This document shows, piece by piece, positions 10,662-18,670 of a DNA stretch of 64,000 nt. The translations under genes and the position numbers were made by a program. The stretch is from Streptomyces neyagawaensis (GTDB lineage Bacteria > Actinomycetota > Actinomycetes > Streptomycetales > Streptomycetaceae). The notes under the pieces are model-generated. The model was not told the origin of the DNA. It ran no database searches and saw only the letters and a list, made by a program, of their open reading frames with translations. How positions within the stretch are numbered: position 1 is the stretch's first letter; each line of letters opens with the position of its first letter. The stretch covers positions 1 to 64,000 of the forward strand of contig NZ_JAMGBG010000137.1 of assembly GCF_023516595.1 (NCBI RefSeq), given 5' to 3'.

Positions 10662-11552
10662 TCAGTCCAGCGACTCCACGATGCGGTCCAGGGTCCGGCG
10701 CCCCAGTCGGCTCATCGCCGGGTTGCTCTCGACGTAGTACCAGACCAGGCCCATCGCCTGTTGGAACGCCCACGCCTTGCCGCGCTCCCACTCCAGATCG
10801 TCGCAGGCCAGTGTCCGCCGGAGTACGTTCCGCGGGCCCCGCCGCAACAGGTGCCAGGCGCTCACCAGATCCAGCGCGGGGTCGGCGGGGCCGAAGCCGC
10901 CCGTGTCGAGTACGCCGGCGAGGCGGTCTCCCGCGACCAGGACATTGCCGGGGATCAGGTCGCCGTGGCTCATCACGTTGGGATCCGTGCGGGGCAGCTC
11001 CCGGAAGTGCTTCCACGCCTGGCGCAGCGGGGCCACGTCGAGCAGCGCCTCGCTCTCCACGAAACACTTCGCCATCCAGTCGTCGTGGTCGGTGAGAACA
11101 CCGCCACGGCCCTCGCCGCTGAAGCGCCGCCCCCGCGTCTGCGCCTTCCGGAGGGTCGCGATGAAGGCCCCGAGGTCTTCGGCGAAGGCTTCCGACCCGC
11201 TCGGATCGGCATCGAAGGCGACCGTTCCCGGTATCCAGGTCTGGATCGACCACGGCATGGGGTAACCCGCTCCGGGTTTCCCCAGGGCGACGGGCTCCGG
11301 GGCGGGGAACCGGGACATCTGCGCCAGCTCGGCGCTCGCCCGCGCTTCCTGTTCCAGGATCGCCGACGCCTCGGCCACTTCGGACGGACGCAGGGGGAGG
11401 CGTGCGGAGAGGCTGTTTCCGATGCGGAAGATCGCGTTGACCGTCCCGGTCGACGACACGGGGCGGATCGCCTTGTCGCTCCACTGAGGGAACTGATCTC
11501 GGATCAAGGTCGCAACGACGTCGATGGTCACGTCCAGTTGGTCGTCGTGCAC
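10662..11552 (-). CDS. Aminoglycoside phosphotransferase family kinase (APH fold)
   Basis: 296-residue protein-kinase-like phosphotransferase. The catalytic loop is SHGDLIPGN (His196, Asp198, Asn203) and the magnesium Asp216 is in VLDTGGFGP. An N-terminal glycine-containing segment (STGTVNAIFRIG) replaces the P-loop, and LPLRPSEVAEA follows. Closest in style to small-molecule kinases annotated as aminoglycoside or macrolide phosphotransferases; the real substrate is unknown and resistance cannot be claimed. GTG at 11552 is preferred because GAGAGAGG precedes it and the APH domain starts there; an upstream in-frame start would add 55 unconserved residues. Confidence 0.9.
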   Translation of the reverse strand: MHDDQLDVTIDVVATLIRDQFPQWSDKAIRPVSSTGTVNAIFRIGNSLSARLPLRPSEVAEASAILEQEARASAELAQMSRFPAPEPVALGKPGAGYPMPWSIQTWIPGTVAFDADPSGSEAFAEDLGAFIATLRKAQTRGRRFSGEGRGGVLTDHDDWMAKCFVESEALLDVAPLRQAWKHFRELPRTDPNVMSHGDLIPGNVLVAGDRLAGVLDTGGFGPADPALDLVSAWHLLRRGPRNVLRRTLACDDLEWERGKAWAFQQAMGLVWYYVESNPAMSRLGRRTLDRIVESLD

Positions 11553-11704
11553 GGCCGCCTCTCTCGGGGGCTGAGGTGAGGGCGGCCAGTATGACTGCGC
11601 CAGGGCCGGGGCCACCGAGATTTTTCGGTAGCCCCGCATGTCTCGACCGTTGCGGGGCGGGTCGGCACGGCGAAGGGGGCTTGTCGTGCGACTGGTTCCG
11701 ATAT

Positions 11705-11734
11705 ATCGTTGAAGCATCGCGACAGATCAACGAT
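11705..11734 (+). promoter_or_regulatory. Inverted-repeat operator candidate before the PadR gene
   Basis: ATCGTTGA (11705-11712) and TCAACGAT (11727-11734) are perfect complements separated by 14 bases. The left arm overlaps TATATC, a possible -10. It sits 18 bases before the PadR start codon, a placement that suits autoregulation. Confidence 0.6.
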
Positions 11735-11751
11735 GGAATGGAGTGATCGTG

Positions 11752-12402
11752 ATGCGTTCCCGTGGACAGGACTACGGACAGGGCTTCGGTTTCGAGCGGG
11801 GGCATGGGCGCCGTGGTGGCGGCCATCCGTTCGGCCGGGGTGACGGTGAGGCGCCGCGCGCCGCGTTCGGACCCTTCGGGCCGGGCCATGGCGGCCCCGG
11901 CCCCTTCGGGCCATTCGGTCCGGGGCCCTGGGGTGGACGAGGCCGGGGCGGTCCCCGGGGGAGGGCGCGGCGGGGAGACGTACGCGCGTCGATCCTGGCC
12001 CTCCTCAAGGACCGGCCGATGCACGGCTACGAGATGATCCAGGAGATCGCCGAGCGCAGCGGCGGGGCGTGGAAGCCCAGCCCCGGCTCGGTGTACCCCA
12101 CCCTCCAGCTGCTGGAGGACGAGGGGCTGATCGCCAGTGCGACCGAGGGCGGCAAGAAGCTGTTCTCGCTCACCGAGGCCGGTCGTACCGCGGCCGAGGA
12201 GGGGCCCGAAGCCCCTTGGGAAGAGGCCTCGCGCGGGGTCGACTGGGAGGCTCTGAGCGAGATCCGGCAGGCCGGGTTCGGTCTGATGGAGGCGTTCGGC
12301 CAGGTCTGGAAGACCGGTGACAAGGATCAGCGCGACAAGGCGCTGGCCGTGATCAACGAGGCCCGCAAGAAGCTGTATCTCATCCTCGCCGACGAGGACT
12401 GA
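11752..12402 (+). CDS. PadR family transcriptional regulator
   Basis: 216-residue regulator. The first 75 residues are Gly/Arg/Pro-rich low complexity (repeats of GPFGPGP), probably disordered. The PadR winged helix follows: DVRASILALLKDRPMHGYEMIQEIAERSGGAWKP then SVYPTLQLLEDEGLI, both family hallmarks. A C-terminal helical dimerisation part ends at LILADED. PadR proteins repress efflux or detoxification genes in response to small ligands; no exporter is adjacent on this strand. The ATG at 11752 has GGAG 8 bases upstream; GTG codons at 11743 and 11749 are possible alternatives. Confidence 0.93.
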   Translation: MRSRGQDYGQGFGFERGHGRRGGGHPFGRGDGEAPRAAFGPFGPGHGGPGPFGPFGPGPWGGRGRGGPRGRARRGDVRASILALLKDRPMHGYEMIQEIAERSGGAWKPSPGSVYPTLQLLEDEGLIASATEGGKKLFSLTEAGRTAAEEGPEAPWEEASRGVDWEALSEIRQAGFGLMEAFGQVWKTGDKDQRDKALAVINEARKKLYLILADED

Positions 12403-12484
12403 GGCAGGAGGCCGGGTCAGGGGGCCGGGTCAGGTCCTCTGTGGCAAGGGTCCGGGTGAGGTCTTCCTCGCTGTGGCTCGGGGT

Positions 12485-12510
12485 GCCCCGCGGAGTGGTT
12501 TCCGCGGGGC
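12485..12510 (+). terminator. Rho-independent terminator after the PadR gene
   Basis: GCCCCGCGGA (12485-12494) and its complement TCCGCGGGGC (12501-12510) form a perfect 10-bp stem with a 6-base loop, followed by CTTTTCC. This is one of the few here with a real T run. Confidence 0.85.
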
Positions 12511-12566
12511 CTTTTCCATGTTTCGGTGGTGGGGGTGCGGGTGTGAGGTGGGGCCGTGAGGCGCTC

Positions 12567-12995
12567 TCACTTCACCAGGGCGTCCAGCTTGCGCAGGGAC
12601 TCGCTGAGGGCGGCTGTCGCGGAGTCCTTGAGTTTGCCCGCCATGAGGGAGACGGCCGCGCCGGTGAAACTCCCGTCTATGCGGACCGTGGTGGTGTCGC
12701 CGTCGGGGGTGAGGGTGTAGCGGGTGGCCAGGTCGACGGCCATCGGGCCCTTGCCGCGGATGGCCAGCACCCTGGCCGGCTCCAGCTCGGCGATGGTCCA
12801 CACGACCTCCGCCGGGAAGCCCATGAGCTTCAGGTTCTCCTGGAAGGTGCCGCCGACCGCGAGCGACTGCGGGCCGCCCTTGGGGAAGCCGGTGTGGGTC
12901 GTGTTCCACTCGCCGTGCGAGGGCCAGTCCACGAGTCGGGCCCAGACCTGCTCGGCCGGTGCCCCGATGCGTGCCTCCGCGCTGACATCGGCCAT
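12567..12995 (-). CDS. SRPBCC (START-like) family protein
   Basis: 142-residue single-domain protein of the SRPBCC superfamily, a helix-grip fold with a deep hydrophobic ligand pocket. It starts MADVSAEARIGAPAEQVWARLVDW, the typical first strand and helix, and ends with the long C-terminal helix (TGAAVSLMAGKLKDSATAALSESLRKLDALVK). It resembles the Rv0910-type proteins annotated as polyketide cyclase-like or as toxins of toxin-antitoxin pairs, but no antitoxin partner is adjacent, so that role is not supported. ATG start at 12995. It converges with the PadR gene across the terminator at 12485-12510. Confidence 0.88.
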   Translation of the reverse strand: MADVSAEARIGAPAEQVWARLVDWPSHGEWNTTHTGFPKGGPQSLAVGGTFQENLKLMGFPAEVVWTIAELEPARVLAIRGKGPMAVDLATRYTLTPDGDTTTVRIDGSFTGAAVSLMAGKLKDSATAALSESLRKLDALVK

Positions 12996-13175
12996 GCGAC
13001 AACCCCTTCGTCTCGGACGGTGGTGTCGCGGAACGTAGCCGCGAGGGCCGAAACATTCAATACTGATGAACTGTCAGAAAGCTTGCGTGGTCAGGGTCGC
13101 GTCTCATCCGTAGGGAGGAGGCGGGAGTAGTCCTTACGCAACCTGCGTGGGACGCGAAGATGGTTCGTTTCGTGG

Positions 13176-13742
13176 ATGCCCTCCGCCCCTGTGGCTGATG
13201 GGGTGGAAGGCGTGCGATCCCGTATTCCCCGGCAGGCGGCCGTCGGTGACGGTCTGAATCACGCGGAGCTCGAGAGCAGGCTCACGGACGAGCTGGCCTC
13301 GGTGGTCGGTGGCGCGCGCAGACGGGCGCTGCGGGACGGGGACCGGCAGATCGACACGGCTCATCTGCTGCACTCCCTCCTGGAGTCGGACCCGCAGGTA
13401 CGGGCCACCTTCGACCCGCCGCAGATCGCCCGGCTTCTCGGCTATCTCGTGCAGCGGAGCATCGGGTACGGGCTGCGGTGGCAGATCGGCGTCGAGGACT
13501 CGGGGGCCGGCCCCGTCGCACCCGGCGTGCCGGGCTGGTCGCCGGTGGCGGCCCGGGCCATGACGGAGGCGTACGAGCGGGCGGCGCGGCGCGGTGCCGA
13601 CCGGGCCCACGGGATCGATCTGCTCGCCGCGATCGTCTCGGTGCCGGCTTCACGGGCGGTCGAGGTACTCGGGCACGCCGGTGTCGATGTCGGGGCCACG
13701 GGTCTGCGTGGTGCGGGGTCCGGGGGTGGAGTCGAGGGCTGA
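13176..13742 (+). CDS. Clp N-terminal repeat domain protein
   Basis: 188-residue protein with two Clp-N-like repeats and no AAA+ ATPase. Repeat one spans residues about 28-75 (DELASVVGGARRRALRDGDRQIDTAHLLHSLL). Repeat two spans about 125-170 (SPVAARAMTEAYERAARRGADRAHGIDLLAAIV). Such stand-alone Clp-N proteins may act as adaptors for ClpC/ClpP proteolysis; that is inferred from ClpS/ClpC biology. The start is uncertain: ATG 13176 lacks a good ribosome site and in-frame GTG codons follow at 13191 and 13203. A hairpin at 13810-13845 probably ends the transcript. Confidence 0.82.
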   Translation: MPSAPVADGVEGVRSRIPRQAAVGDGLNHAELESRLTDELASVVGGARRRALRDGDRQIDTAHLLHSLLESDPQVRATFDPPQIARLLGYLVQRSIGYGLRWQIGVEDSGAGPVAPGVPGWSPVAARAMTEAYERAARRGADRAHGIDLLAAIVSVPASRAVEVLGHAGVDVGATGLRGAGSGGGVEG

Positions 13743-13809
13743 CGGTTCCGGGCTGAGATGTCGGGGGGTGAGAGTTCGGGGCTGAGAGTTCGTCGGGCGT
13801 CCGAGCGGT

Positions 13810-13845
13810 GAGACAGGAGCAATGGGGGGTGACGCTCCTGTTCTC
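13810..13845 (+). terminator. Hairpin between the Clp-N and EamA genes
   Basis: ACAGGAGC (13813-13820) pairs with GCTCCTGT (13834-13841), extended on both sides to GAGACAGGAGC with one bulge. Because an ATG at 13822 lies in the loop, the downstream EamA gene more likely begins at 13858. Confidence 0.55.
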
Positions 13846-13857
13846 GCCTGTCATCAT

Positions 13858-14871
13858 GTGCCGGTGCATACGTCTGAGAGCAGCAAGGGGCAGGGCGGGC
13901 GCGTCGGACTGGGGCTCGCGCTCGGGTCCGCGTTCGCCTTCGGCGGGTCCGGCACCGCTGCCAAACCACTCATAGAGGCGGGGCTCGACCCGTTGCACGT
14001 GGTGTGGCTGAGGGTCGCGGGCGCCGCGCTGGTCATGCTGCCGCTGGCCGTGCGGCATCGGGATCTGGTGCGGCGGCGGCCCGCGCTGCTCGCCGGGTTC
14101 GGGCTGCTCGCCGTGGCCGGTGTGCAGGCCTTCTACTTCGCGTCCATATCCCGGATCCCCGTCGGCGTCGCGCTCCTCGTCGAGTACCTCGCTCCGGCGA
14201 TGGTGCTCGGCTGGGTGCGGTTCGTGCAGCGGAGGCCGGTGACCCGGACCGCCGCCGCGGGGGTCGTCCTCGCCGTCGGAGGACTCGCCTGCGTCGTCGA
14301 GGTGTGGGCGGGGCTGAGCTTCGACGTGCTGGGCCTGCTGCTCGCGCTCGGCGCAGCCTGCTGTCAGGTCGGGTACTTCGTCCTCTCCGACCAGGGGAGC
14401 GACGCCGGGAACGAGGCTCCGGATCCCCTCGGCGTCATCGCCTACGGGCTGCTCGTCGGCACGGCGGTGCTCACCGTGGTGGCCCGGCCCTGGGGCATGG
14501 ACTGGGCGGTGCTCGGGGGGAGCGCCCGGATGGACGGCCGACCGGTGCCGGCCTGGCTGCTGCTCGGGTGGGTCGTGCTGATCGCCACGGTTCTCGCCTA
14601 CGTCACCGGGGTGGTGAGCGTACGGCGGTTGTCCCCGCAGGTGGCGGGTGTCGTCGCGTGTCTGGAGGCGGTCGTCGCGACCGTGCTCGCCTGGGTGCTG
14701 CTCGGCGAGCATCTGTCGGCACCGCAGGTCATCGGCGGGGCGGTCGTCCTGGTGGGGGCGTTCGTGGCGCAGCGGTCCGTGCCCGGGAAGGGGGCGGCCG
14801 GAACGGCTGAGGTGGTGGCGTCCGGCGGGGAGGGCGTCGAGCGGGGCGAAGTGTCCGCCGGACGCCGTTAG
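13858..14871 (+). CDS. EamA (DMT) family exporter
   Basis: Drug/metabolite transporter with ten hydrophobic segments in two EamA repeats, 337 residues from the GTG at 13858. Repeat one begins GLGLALGSAFAFGGSGTAAKPLIEAGLDP; repeat two ends ACLEAVVATVLAWVLLGEHLSAPQVIGGAVVLVGAFV, a hallmark of RhaT/YdcZ-like exporters. The C-terminal 30 residues are polar and unconserved. Substrate unknown; relatives export amino acids or metabolites. The stop codon lies in an 18-bp tandem duplication shared with the convergent PaiB-like gene. A second GTG at 13864 is an alternative start. Confidence 0.9.
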   Translation: MPVHTSESSKGQGGRVGLGLALGSAFAFGGSGTAAKPLIEAGLDPLHVVWLRVAGAALVMLPLAVRHRDLVRRRPALLAGFGLLAVAGVQAFYFASISRIPVGVALLVEYLAPAMVLGWVRFVQRRPVTRTAAAGVVLAVGGLACVVEVWAGLSFDVLGLLLALGAACCQVGYFVLSDQGSDAGNEAPDPLGVIAYGLLVGTAVLTVVARPWGMDWAVLGGSARMDGRPVPAWLLLGWVVLIATVLAYVTGVVSVRRLSPQVAGVVACLEAVVATVLAWVLLGEHLSAPQVIGGAVVLVGAFVAQRSVPGKGAAGTAEVVASGGEGVERGEVSAGRR

Positions 14872-14903
14872 CTCGCCGGTGGCCATTAGCTCGCCGGTGG
14901 CCA
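14868..14903. repeat. 18-bp perfect tandem duplication at two convergent stop codons
   Basis: TTAGCTCGCCGGTGGCCA occurs at 14868-14885 and again at 14886-14903 with no mismatch. Copy one supplies the TAG stop (14869-14871) of the EamA gene. Copy two supplies, on the other strand, the TAA stop (14888-14886) of the PaiB-like gene. Confidence 0.9.
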
Positions 14904-15542
14904 GATGCCCCTGCGGTTCAGTTGGTGGTCGCGGGCTGCCGCGTCGCCCGGCCCACCTCGGGTCGTGAGGCCGGCCACGATACGGTCCTGGACCTCCTCG
15001 GGGCGGTGGGCGGCGTACTTGAACTTGGCGCGTACGGAGGTCACTTCGAGACGCAGGCCCCGAATGCCGGGGAGAAGGCGCCCGTAGGGCGCCTCGTCGA
15101 CGGTCGCGGTGGCGGAGCCTCCCTCCGGCTGGAAGTGGGCCAGTTGGCGGTTGAGGAGAGCGGCCTTCTCCGCCGGGTCGTCGATGACGTGGGCCGTGCA
15201 GCGGAGTTGGACCGCCGCGTAGAAGCTGGTCGGAGTGCCGTGCTCCGGTGGGGCGTCCGGTGGCGCCTGCCAGGGGCCGGGGATGTAGACGTAGTCGTCC
15301 ACGACGCTCAGCAGGACATCGGGCGCGGCCTCCAGCGCCGGCCACAGCGGGTTCGGGCGGGCCAGATGGGCGAGGGCGACGCCGTGTTCGCCCTCGTGGG
15401 GGTCGTAGGAGAAGTGCATCGGCTGGACGTGGGGCGGGTCGCCGGGCAGGCCGTTGACGGCGAGCTGGCCGAAGTCGTGGGCGGCGAGCCAGCGCCTCCA
15501 TTCGCTGTCGTCGCGCGGGGCGTCCCACGGGTGGATCAGCAT
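14886..15542 (-). CDS. FMN-binding negative transcriptional regulator family protein (PaiB-like)
   Basis: 218-residue flavin split-barrel protein of the PaiB family: starts MLIHPWDAPRDDSEWRRWLA, then FGQLAVNGLPGDPPHVQPMHF, HLARPNPLW and a characteristic tail with AKFKYAAHRPEEVQDRIVAGL. B. subtilis PaiB is named a repressor, but family members are probably flavin- or F420-dependent enzymes or sensors. It is translated from ATG at 15542 and its start overlaps the stop of the upstream PPOX gene as TGATG, so the two are coupled. The end converges with the EamA gene. Confidence 0.88.
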   Translation of the reverse strand: MLIHPWDAPRDDSEWRRWLAAHDFGQLAVNGLPGDPPHVQPMHFSYDPHEGEHGVALAHLARPNPLWPALEAAPDVLLSVVDDYVYIPGPWQAPPDAPPEHGTPTSFYAAVQLRCTAHVIDDPAEKAALLNRQLAHFQPEGGSATATVDEAPYGRLLPGIRGLRLEVTSVRAKFKYAAHRPEEVQDRIVAGLTTRGGPGDAAARDHQLNRRGIWPPAS

Positions 15543-16228
15543 CACAGGCTCTTGAGGTACTCGGGGAGTTCGATGCCGGGCGCCAGGTCGGGCGACGGGA
15601 TCGGGGCCTCGTAGCCCTTCCGCAGGGGGACGACGCCGGCCCAGTGGGAGAGCGTGAGGTCCTCGGGTTCGTCGTTGACGCCGCCGGTGCGGGTCTTGGC
15701 GGAGACCTCGTTCAGGTCGAGCCTGATCACGGCGGTCGCGGCGGACTCCTTGGCGTTCGCGGGCCGGGAGTCCCGCGAACGTCCGGGGACGACGTGGTCC
15801 ACGAGGGCGTCCAGGGCGATCCGCCGCTCCTCCGGGTCGGTGACCTGGTGGGCGATGCCGTGCACGACCACGGAGCGGTAGTTGATCGAGTGGTGGAAGC
15901 CGGAGCGGGCCAGGATCAGGGCGTCCACGTGGGTGACCGTCAGGCACACCGGGAGGCCGGGGTCGGCCTTGCCCGTCATCCGCAGCGGACGCGACCCGGT
16001 CGAACCGTGCACGTACAGCGTCTCGCCGACCCGGCCGTACAGCGTGGGCAGCACCACTGGCGCGCCGTCCCGGACGAAGCCCAGGTGGCAGACGTACCCC
16101 TCGTCGAGTATCGCGTGCACCGCCTCCTTGTCGTACGACGCCCGGTCCGATGCCCGGGTGGGGACCGTGCGGTCGGTGGCGGCGTAGGCGGCCGGTGTCG
16201 GTGTCGTCGACTGCGGGGTCCCCGTCAT
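15542..16228 (-). CDS. Pyridoxamine 5'-phosphate oxidase family protein
   Basis: 228-residue flavin split-barrel protein. The barrel starts at DKEAVHAILDEGYVCHLGFVRDGAPVVLPTLYG, with GETLYVHGSTGSRPLRM as the phosphate-binding strand and FHHSINYRSVVVHG following. The first 40 residues are Thr/Pro-rich and probably disordered. It is a relative, not a bona fide PdxH, so substrate is open. ATG 16228 has GGAGAG five bases upstream and is preferred over ATG 16240. Divergent from the PLP-binding MocR regulator, with only 35 bases between starts, which suggests a link to vitamin B6 status; coupled downstream to the PaiB-like gene. Confidence 0.88.
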   Translation of the reverse strand: MTGTPQSTTPTPAAYAATDRTVPTRASDRASYDKEAVHAILDEGYVCHLGFVRDGAPVVLPTLYGRVGETLYVHGSTGSRPLRMTGKADPGLPVCLTVTHVDALILARSGFHHSINYRSVVVHGIAHQVTDPEERRIALDALVDHVVPGRSRDSRPANAKESAATAVIRLDLNEVSAKTRTGGVNDEPEDLTLSHWAGVVPLRKGYEAPIPSPDLAPGIELPEYLKSL

Positions 16229-16240
16229 TGCGCTCTCCAT

Positions 16241-16252
16241 TGCACTAGTGCA
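16241..16252. promoter_or_regulatory. Palindromic operator between PPOX and MocR genes
   Basis: TGCACTAGTGCA is a perfect 12-bp palindrome in the 35-base gap between the two divergent starts. It overlaps A/T-rich -10-like sequence for both directions (CATAAT rightward). A regulator bound here would occlude both promoters. Confidence 0.7.
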
Positions 16253-16263
16253 TAATTGGCTTT

Positions 16264-17598
16264 GTGCTAGGAGAATACACAATCGCTGGTCGGGGCGCAG
16301 CTGAGATCGCCGCCAGCGTGGAGCGCGCGGTGGGAGCCGGGGAGTTGGAACCGGGTCAACTGCTGCCTCCTATGCGGGAGTTGGCGGCACGACTGGGGGT
16401 GAACCCGAACACGGTCGCGGCCGCCTATCGCACGCTGCGCGAGCGCGGGGTCATCGAGACCGCCGGGCGGCGGGGGAGCCGGGTGCGGCCCAGGCCCGCC
16501 ACCACCGGGCGCGAGTACATCCGGGTCGAGGTGCCGGAAGGGGTCCGGGACCTCGCCGACGGCAATCCGGACCCGGCGCTGCTGCCACGTCTCGCGGCCG
16601 CGTTCGCGGCGGCGGCGGAGCAGGGCGACCGCGAGCCCGTGCTGTACGGGGCGGGGCCCGTCGAGCCCGAGCTGGCACGGATCGCACGGGCCGATCTGGA
16701 CGCCGACGGCGTCCCGGACGGCCCCGTCGCCGTCACCTTCGGTTCGCTGGACGCCATCGAGCGGGTGCTCGCCGTGCATCTCAAACCCGGGGACGCCGTG
16801 GCCGTCGAGGACCCCGGGTGGGGGAGCGTCCTCGATCTCGTCCCGGCGCTGGGCCTGCGGATCGTGCCGGTCGGCGTCGACGACGAGGGCCCGCTCCCCG
16901 AGGACGTACGCCGGGCCCTTGAGGCCGGGGCGCGCGCCCTCATCGTCACCGACCGAGCGCAGAACCCGACCGGCGCGGTGGTCGGCACCGAGCGCGCGCG
17001 TGCTCTGCGCGCCGTGCTGGGGGAGTACCCGGAGACCCTGCTCATCGAGGACGACCACGGTTACCGGATCGTCGACCAGCCCCTCCATCCCCTGGCCGGC
17101 GTCACCCGCAGCTGGGCCTTCGTACGGTCGGTCGCCAAGGCCTACGGCCCCGATCTGCGGCTCGCCGTGCTCACCGGGGACGCCGCCACCCTCGACCGGG
17201 TACGAGGGCGGCAGCGGCTCGGGCCCGGCTGGGTGAGCCGGTTGGTGCAGCGGGCCGTGGTGCGGCTGTGGGCCGACGGGGCGGTGGACGCGCCGGCCGT
17301 GGCAGCGGCGTACGGGCGACGCCGCGACGCGCTGATCCGTGCGCTCGCCCGGCGCGGGATCCAGGCGCGCGGTGCCAGCGGGATGAACGTGTGGATCCGC
17401 GTCCCGGACGAGACCGGCGCGGTCGCCCGCCTGCTGCACGCAGGCTGGGCCGTGGCCCCCGGCGCCCGTTTCCGGATGAGCGCCCCGCAAGGGATCAGGG
17501 TCACCGTCTCCACGCTCACGGAGGAGGAGATCGAGGACCTGGCGGACGCCGTGGCGTCCGCGGTGGGCGGCCCGGGGGTGGCGGGCGGGTACGTGTGA
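16264..17598 (+). CDS. MocR/PtsJ-type regulator (GntR winged helix fused to class I aminotransferase)
   Basis: 444-residue fusion. Residues about 1-75 are the GntR winged helix (ELEPGQLLPPMRELAARLGVNPNTVAAAYRTLRERGVI). Residues about 95-435 are an aminotransferase-fold domain with ADGNPDPALLP, ALIVTDRAQNPTG and the PLP lysine in SVAKAYGPDLR (Lys292). MocR proteins sense PLP or its adducts and regulate B6 or GABA genes; PtsJ is the closest named type. GTG start at 16264 lies very close to the -10-like CATAAT, so the mRNA is probably leaderless or nearly so. It most likely controls the divergent PPOX/PaiB pair and itself through the palindrome at 16241. Confidence 0.92.
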   Translation: MLGEYTIAGRGAAEIAASVERAVGAGELEPGQLLPPMRELAARLGVNPNTVAAAYRTLRERGVIETAGRRGSRVRPRPATTGREYIRVEVPEGVRDLADGNPDPALLPRLAAAFAAAAEQGDREPVLYGAGPVEPELARIARADLDADGVPDGPVAVTFGSLDAIERVLAVHLKPGDAVAVEDPGWGSVLDLVPALGLRIVPVGVDDEGPLPEDVRRALEAGARALIVTDRAQNPTGAVVGTERARALRAVLGEYPETLLIEDDHGYRIVDQPLHPLAGVTRSWAFVRSVAKAYGPDLRLAVLTGDAATLDRVRGRQRLGPGWVSRLVQRAVVRLWADGAVDAPAVAAAYGRRRDALIRALARRGIQARGASGMNVWIRVPDETGAVARLLHAGWAVAPGARFRMSAPQGIRVTVSTLTEEEIEDLADAVASAVGGPGVAGGYV

Positions 17599-17635
17599 GG
17601 GGCGGGGTGCGTGGCGGGCGTCAGTCCCAGGGGTG

Positions 17636-17695
17636 GCGAGTGCGGTGGCAGCAGGGTTCCGGGTGTCGAGTGCGGTAGCAGCAGGGCTCCTGGGT
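17636..17695. repeat. Two 30-bp imperfect tandem repeats
   Basis: GCGAGTGCGGTGGCAGCAGG begins at 17636 and TCGAGTGCGGTAGCAGCAGG at 17666, with the similarity continuing into GG(T/C)TCC. They fill the gap between the convergent MocR and EamA genes. Confidence 0.75.
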
Positions 17696-17715
17696 GCCGT
17701 CGGCTCGTGGTCGTC

Positions 17716-18645
17716 TCAGGTGCGTGGCCTCGCCTGGGTCAGGGCCGCGCCCGCCAGGACTATCGCCGCGCCCACCGGGGTCGACCAGGTCAGGGATTCG
17801 CCGAGGAGCGCCACGCCCGCCGCCGTGGCGATGACCGGGATGAAGTAGGTGACCATTTGGGCGGTGGTCGGGCCGACCTCGGAGACGAGGCCGTACTGGA
17901 CGAGCATGGCGACTCCCGTGCCCAGGGCGCCCAGGGCGATCACGGCCAGCAGGGGCAGGACCGGGAAGCGGCTCGGCAGAGTGGTGAACAGCGGGGTGAC
18001 GACGGCGAGTTGCGCGGTGGCCAGGAGGAGCTGGGCGCCGGTCAGGGAGAGCGGGGAGTGGTCGGTGCCGGCCAGGGTGCGGCGGACGTAGATCCAGCCG
18101 ATCGGGTAGCTGAGGGAAGCCAGCAGGGCCATCGCGGTGCCCCTCGGGTCGATGCCGTCGAAGCCCTGCCAGGCGCCGAGGACGGTGAGCACGCCGAGGA
18201 AGCCGAGGCCGAGACCGGCGACCCGCACCCGTGTCGGCCGGTCCTCCGAGAGCGCCACCAGCGACAGGGCCATGCCCCACAGCGGGGAGGTCGCGTTGCA
18301 GATACCGGCGAGCGTGGAGGGGATCGTCAGCTCGGCGTAGGCGAAGAGCGAGAACGGCAGGGCATTGAGGAGGAGAGCCGCCACCGCCAGATGCCCCCAC
18401 GTGCGCGCGCCGCGCGGCAGCCGCTCACGCTTCACCGCCATCGCCACCGCCAGGACCAGCGTGCCGAAGATCAGCCGCCCGAAGGTCACCTGGAACGGTG
18501 CGTAGGCCTCCGTGCCCACCTTGATCAGCAGGAAGCTGAAGCCCCAGATGAGGGAGAGAAAGCCGAAACGCAGCCGCCAGTCGACGGTGGCGCGGCGCTG
18601 TGCGGAGGCAGGGGAGGGGGCTCGGGTGGGCGTCGCCGTGGTCAT
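17716..18645 (-). CDS. EamA (DMT) family exporter, LysR-linked
   Basis: 309-residue exporter with ten membrane segments. It opens LRFGFLSLIWGFSFLLIKVGTEAYAPFQVTFGR, the classic EamA first helix pair, and the second repeat ends ALLGESLTWSTPVGAAIVLAGAAL. The N-terminal 20 residues are Thr/Ala/Pro-rich. The ATG at 18645 is chosen; a GTG at 18654 is possible and has GGAG closer to it. Divergent from a LysR regulator across a 75-base gap carrying repeated motifs, a layout typical of an exporter controlled by its LysR neighbour. Substrate unknown. Confidence 0.9.
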   Translation of the reverse strand: MTTATPTRAPSPASAQRRATVDWRLRFGFLSLIWGFSFLLIKVGTEAYAPFQVTFGRLIFGTLVLAVAMAVKRERLPRGARTWGHLAVAALLLNALPFSLFAYAELTIPSTLAGICNATSPLWGMALSLVALSEDRPTRVRVAGLGLGFLGVLTVLGAWQGFDGIDPRGTAMALLASLSYPIGWIYVRRTLAGTDHSPLSLTGAQLLLATAQLAVVTPLFTTLPSRFPVLPLLAVIALGALGTGVAMLVQYGLVSEVGPTTAQMVTYFIPVIATAAGVALLGESLTWSTPVGAAIVLAGAALTQARPRT

Positions 18646-18670
18646 GCCTGACACGATGCTCCGCAAAGAT

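Noticed and set aside
10662..11552. Aminoglycoside resistance gene
   Set aside because: Only the general APH kinase fold is supported; many such kinases act on primary metabolites, so a resistance claim is not justified.
12567..12995. Toxin of a toxin-antitoxin pair
   Set aside because: The Rv0910-like naming exists for this SRPBCC type, but no antitoxin-like gene is adjacent or overlapping.
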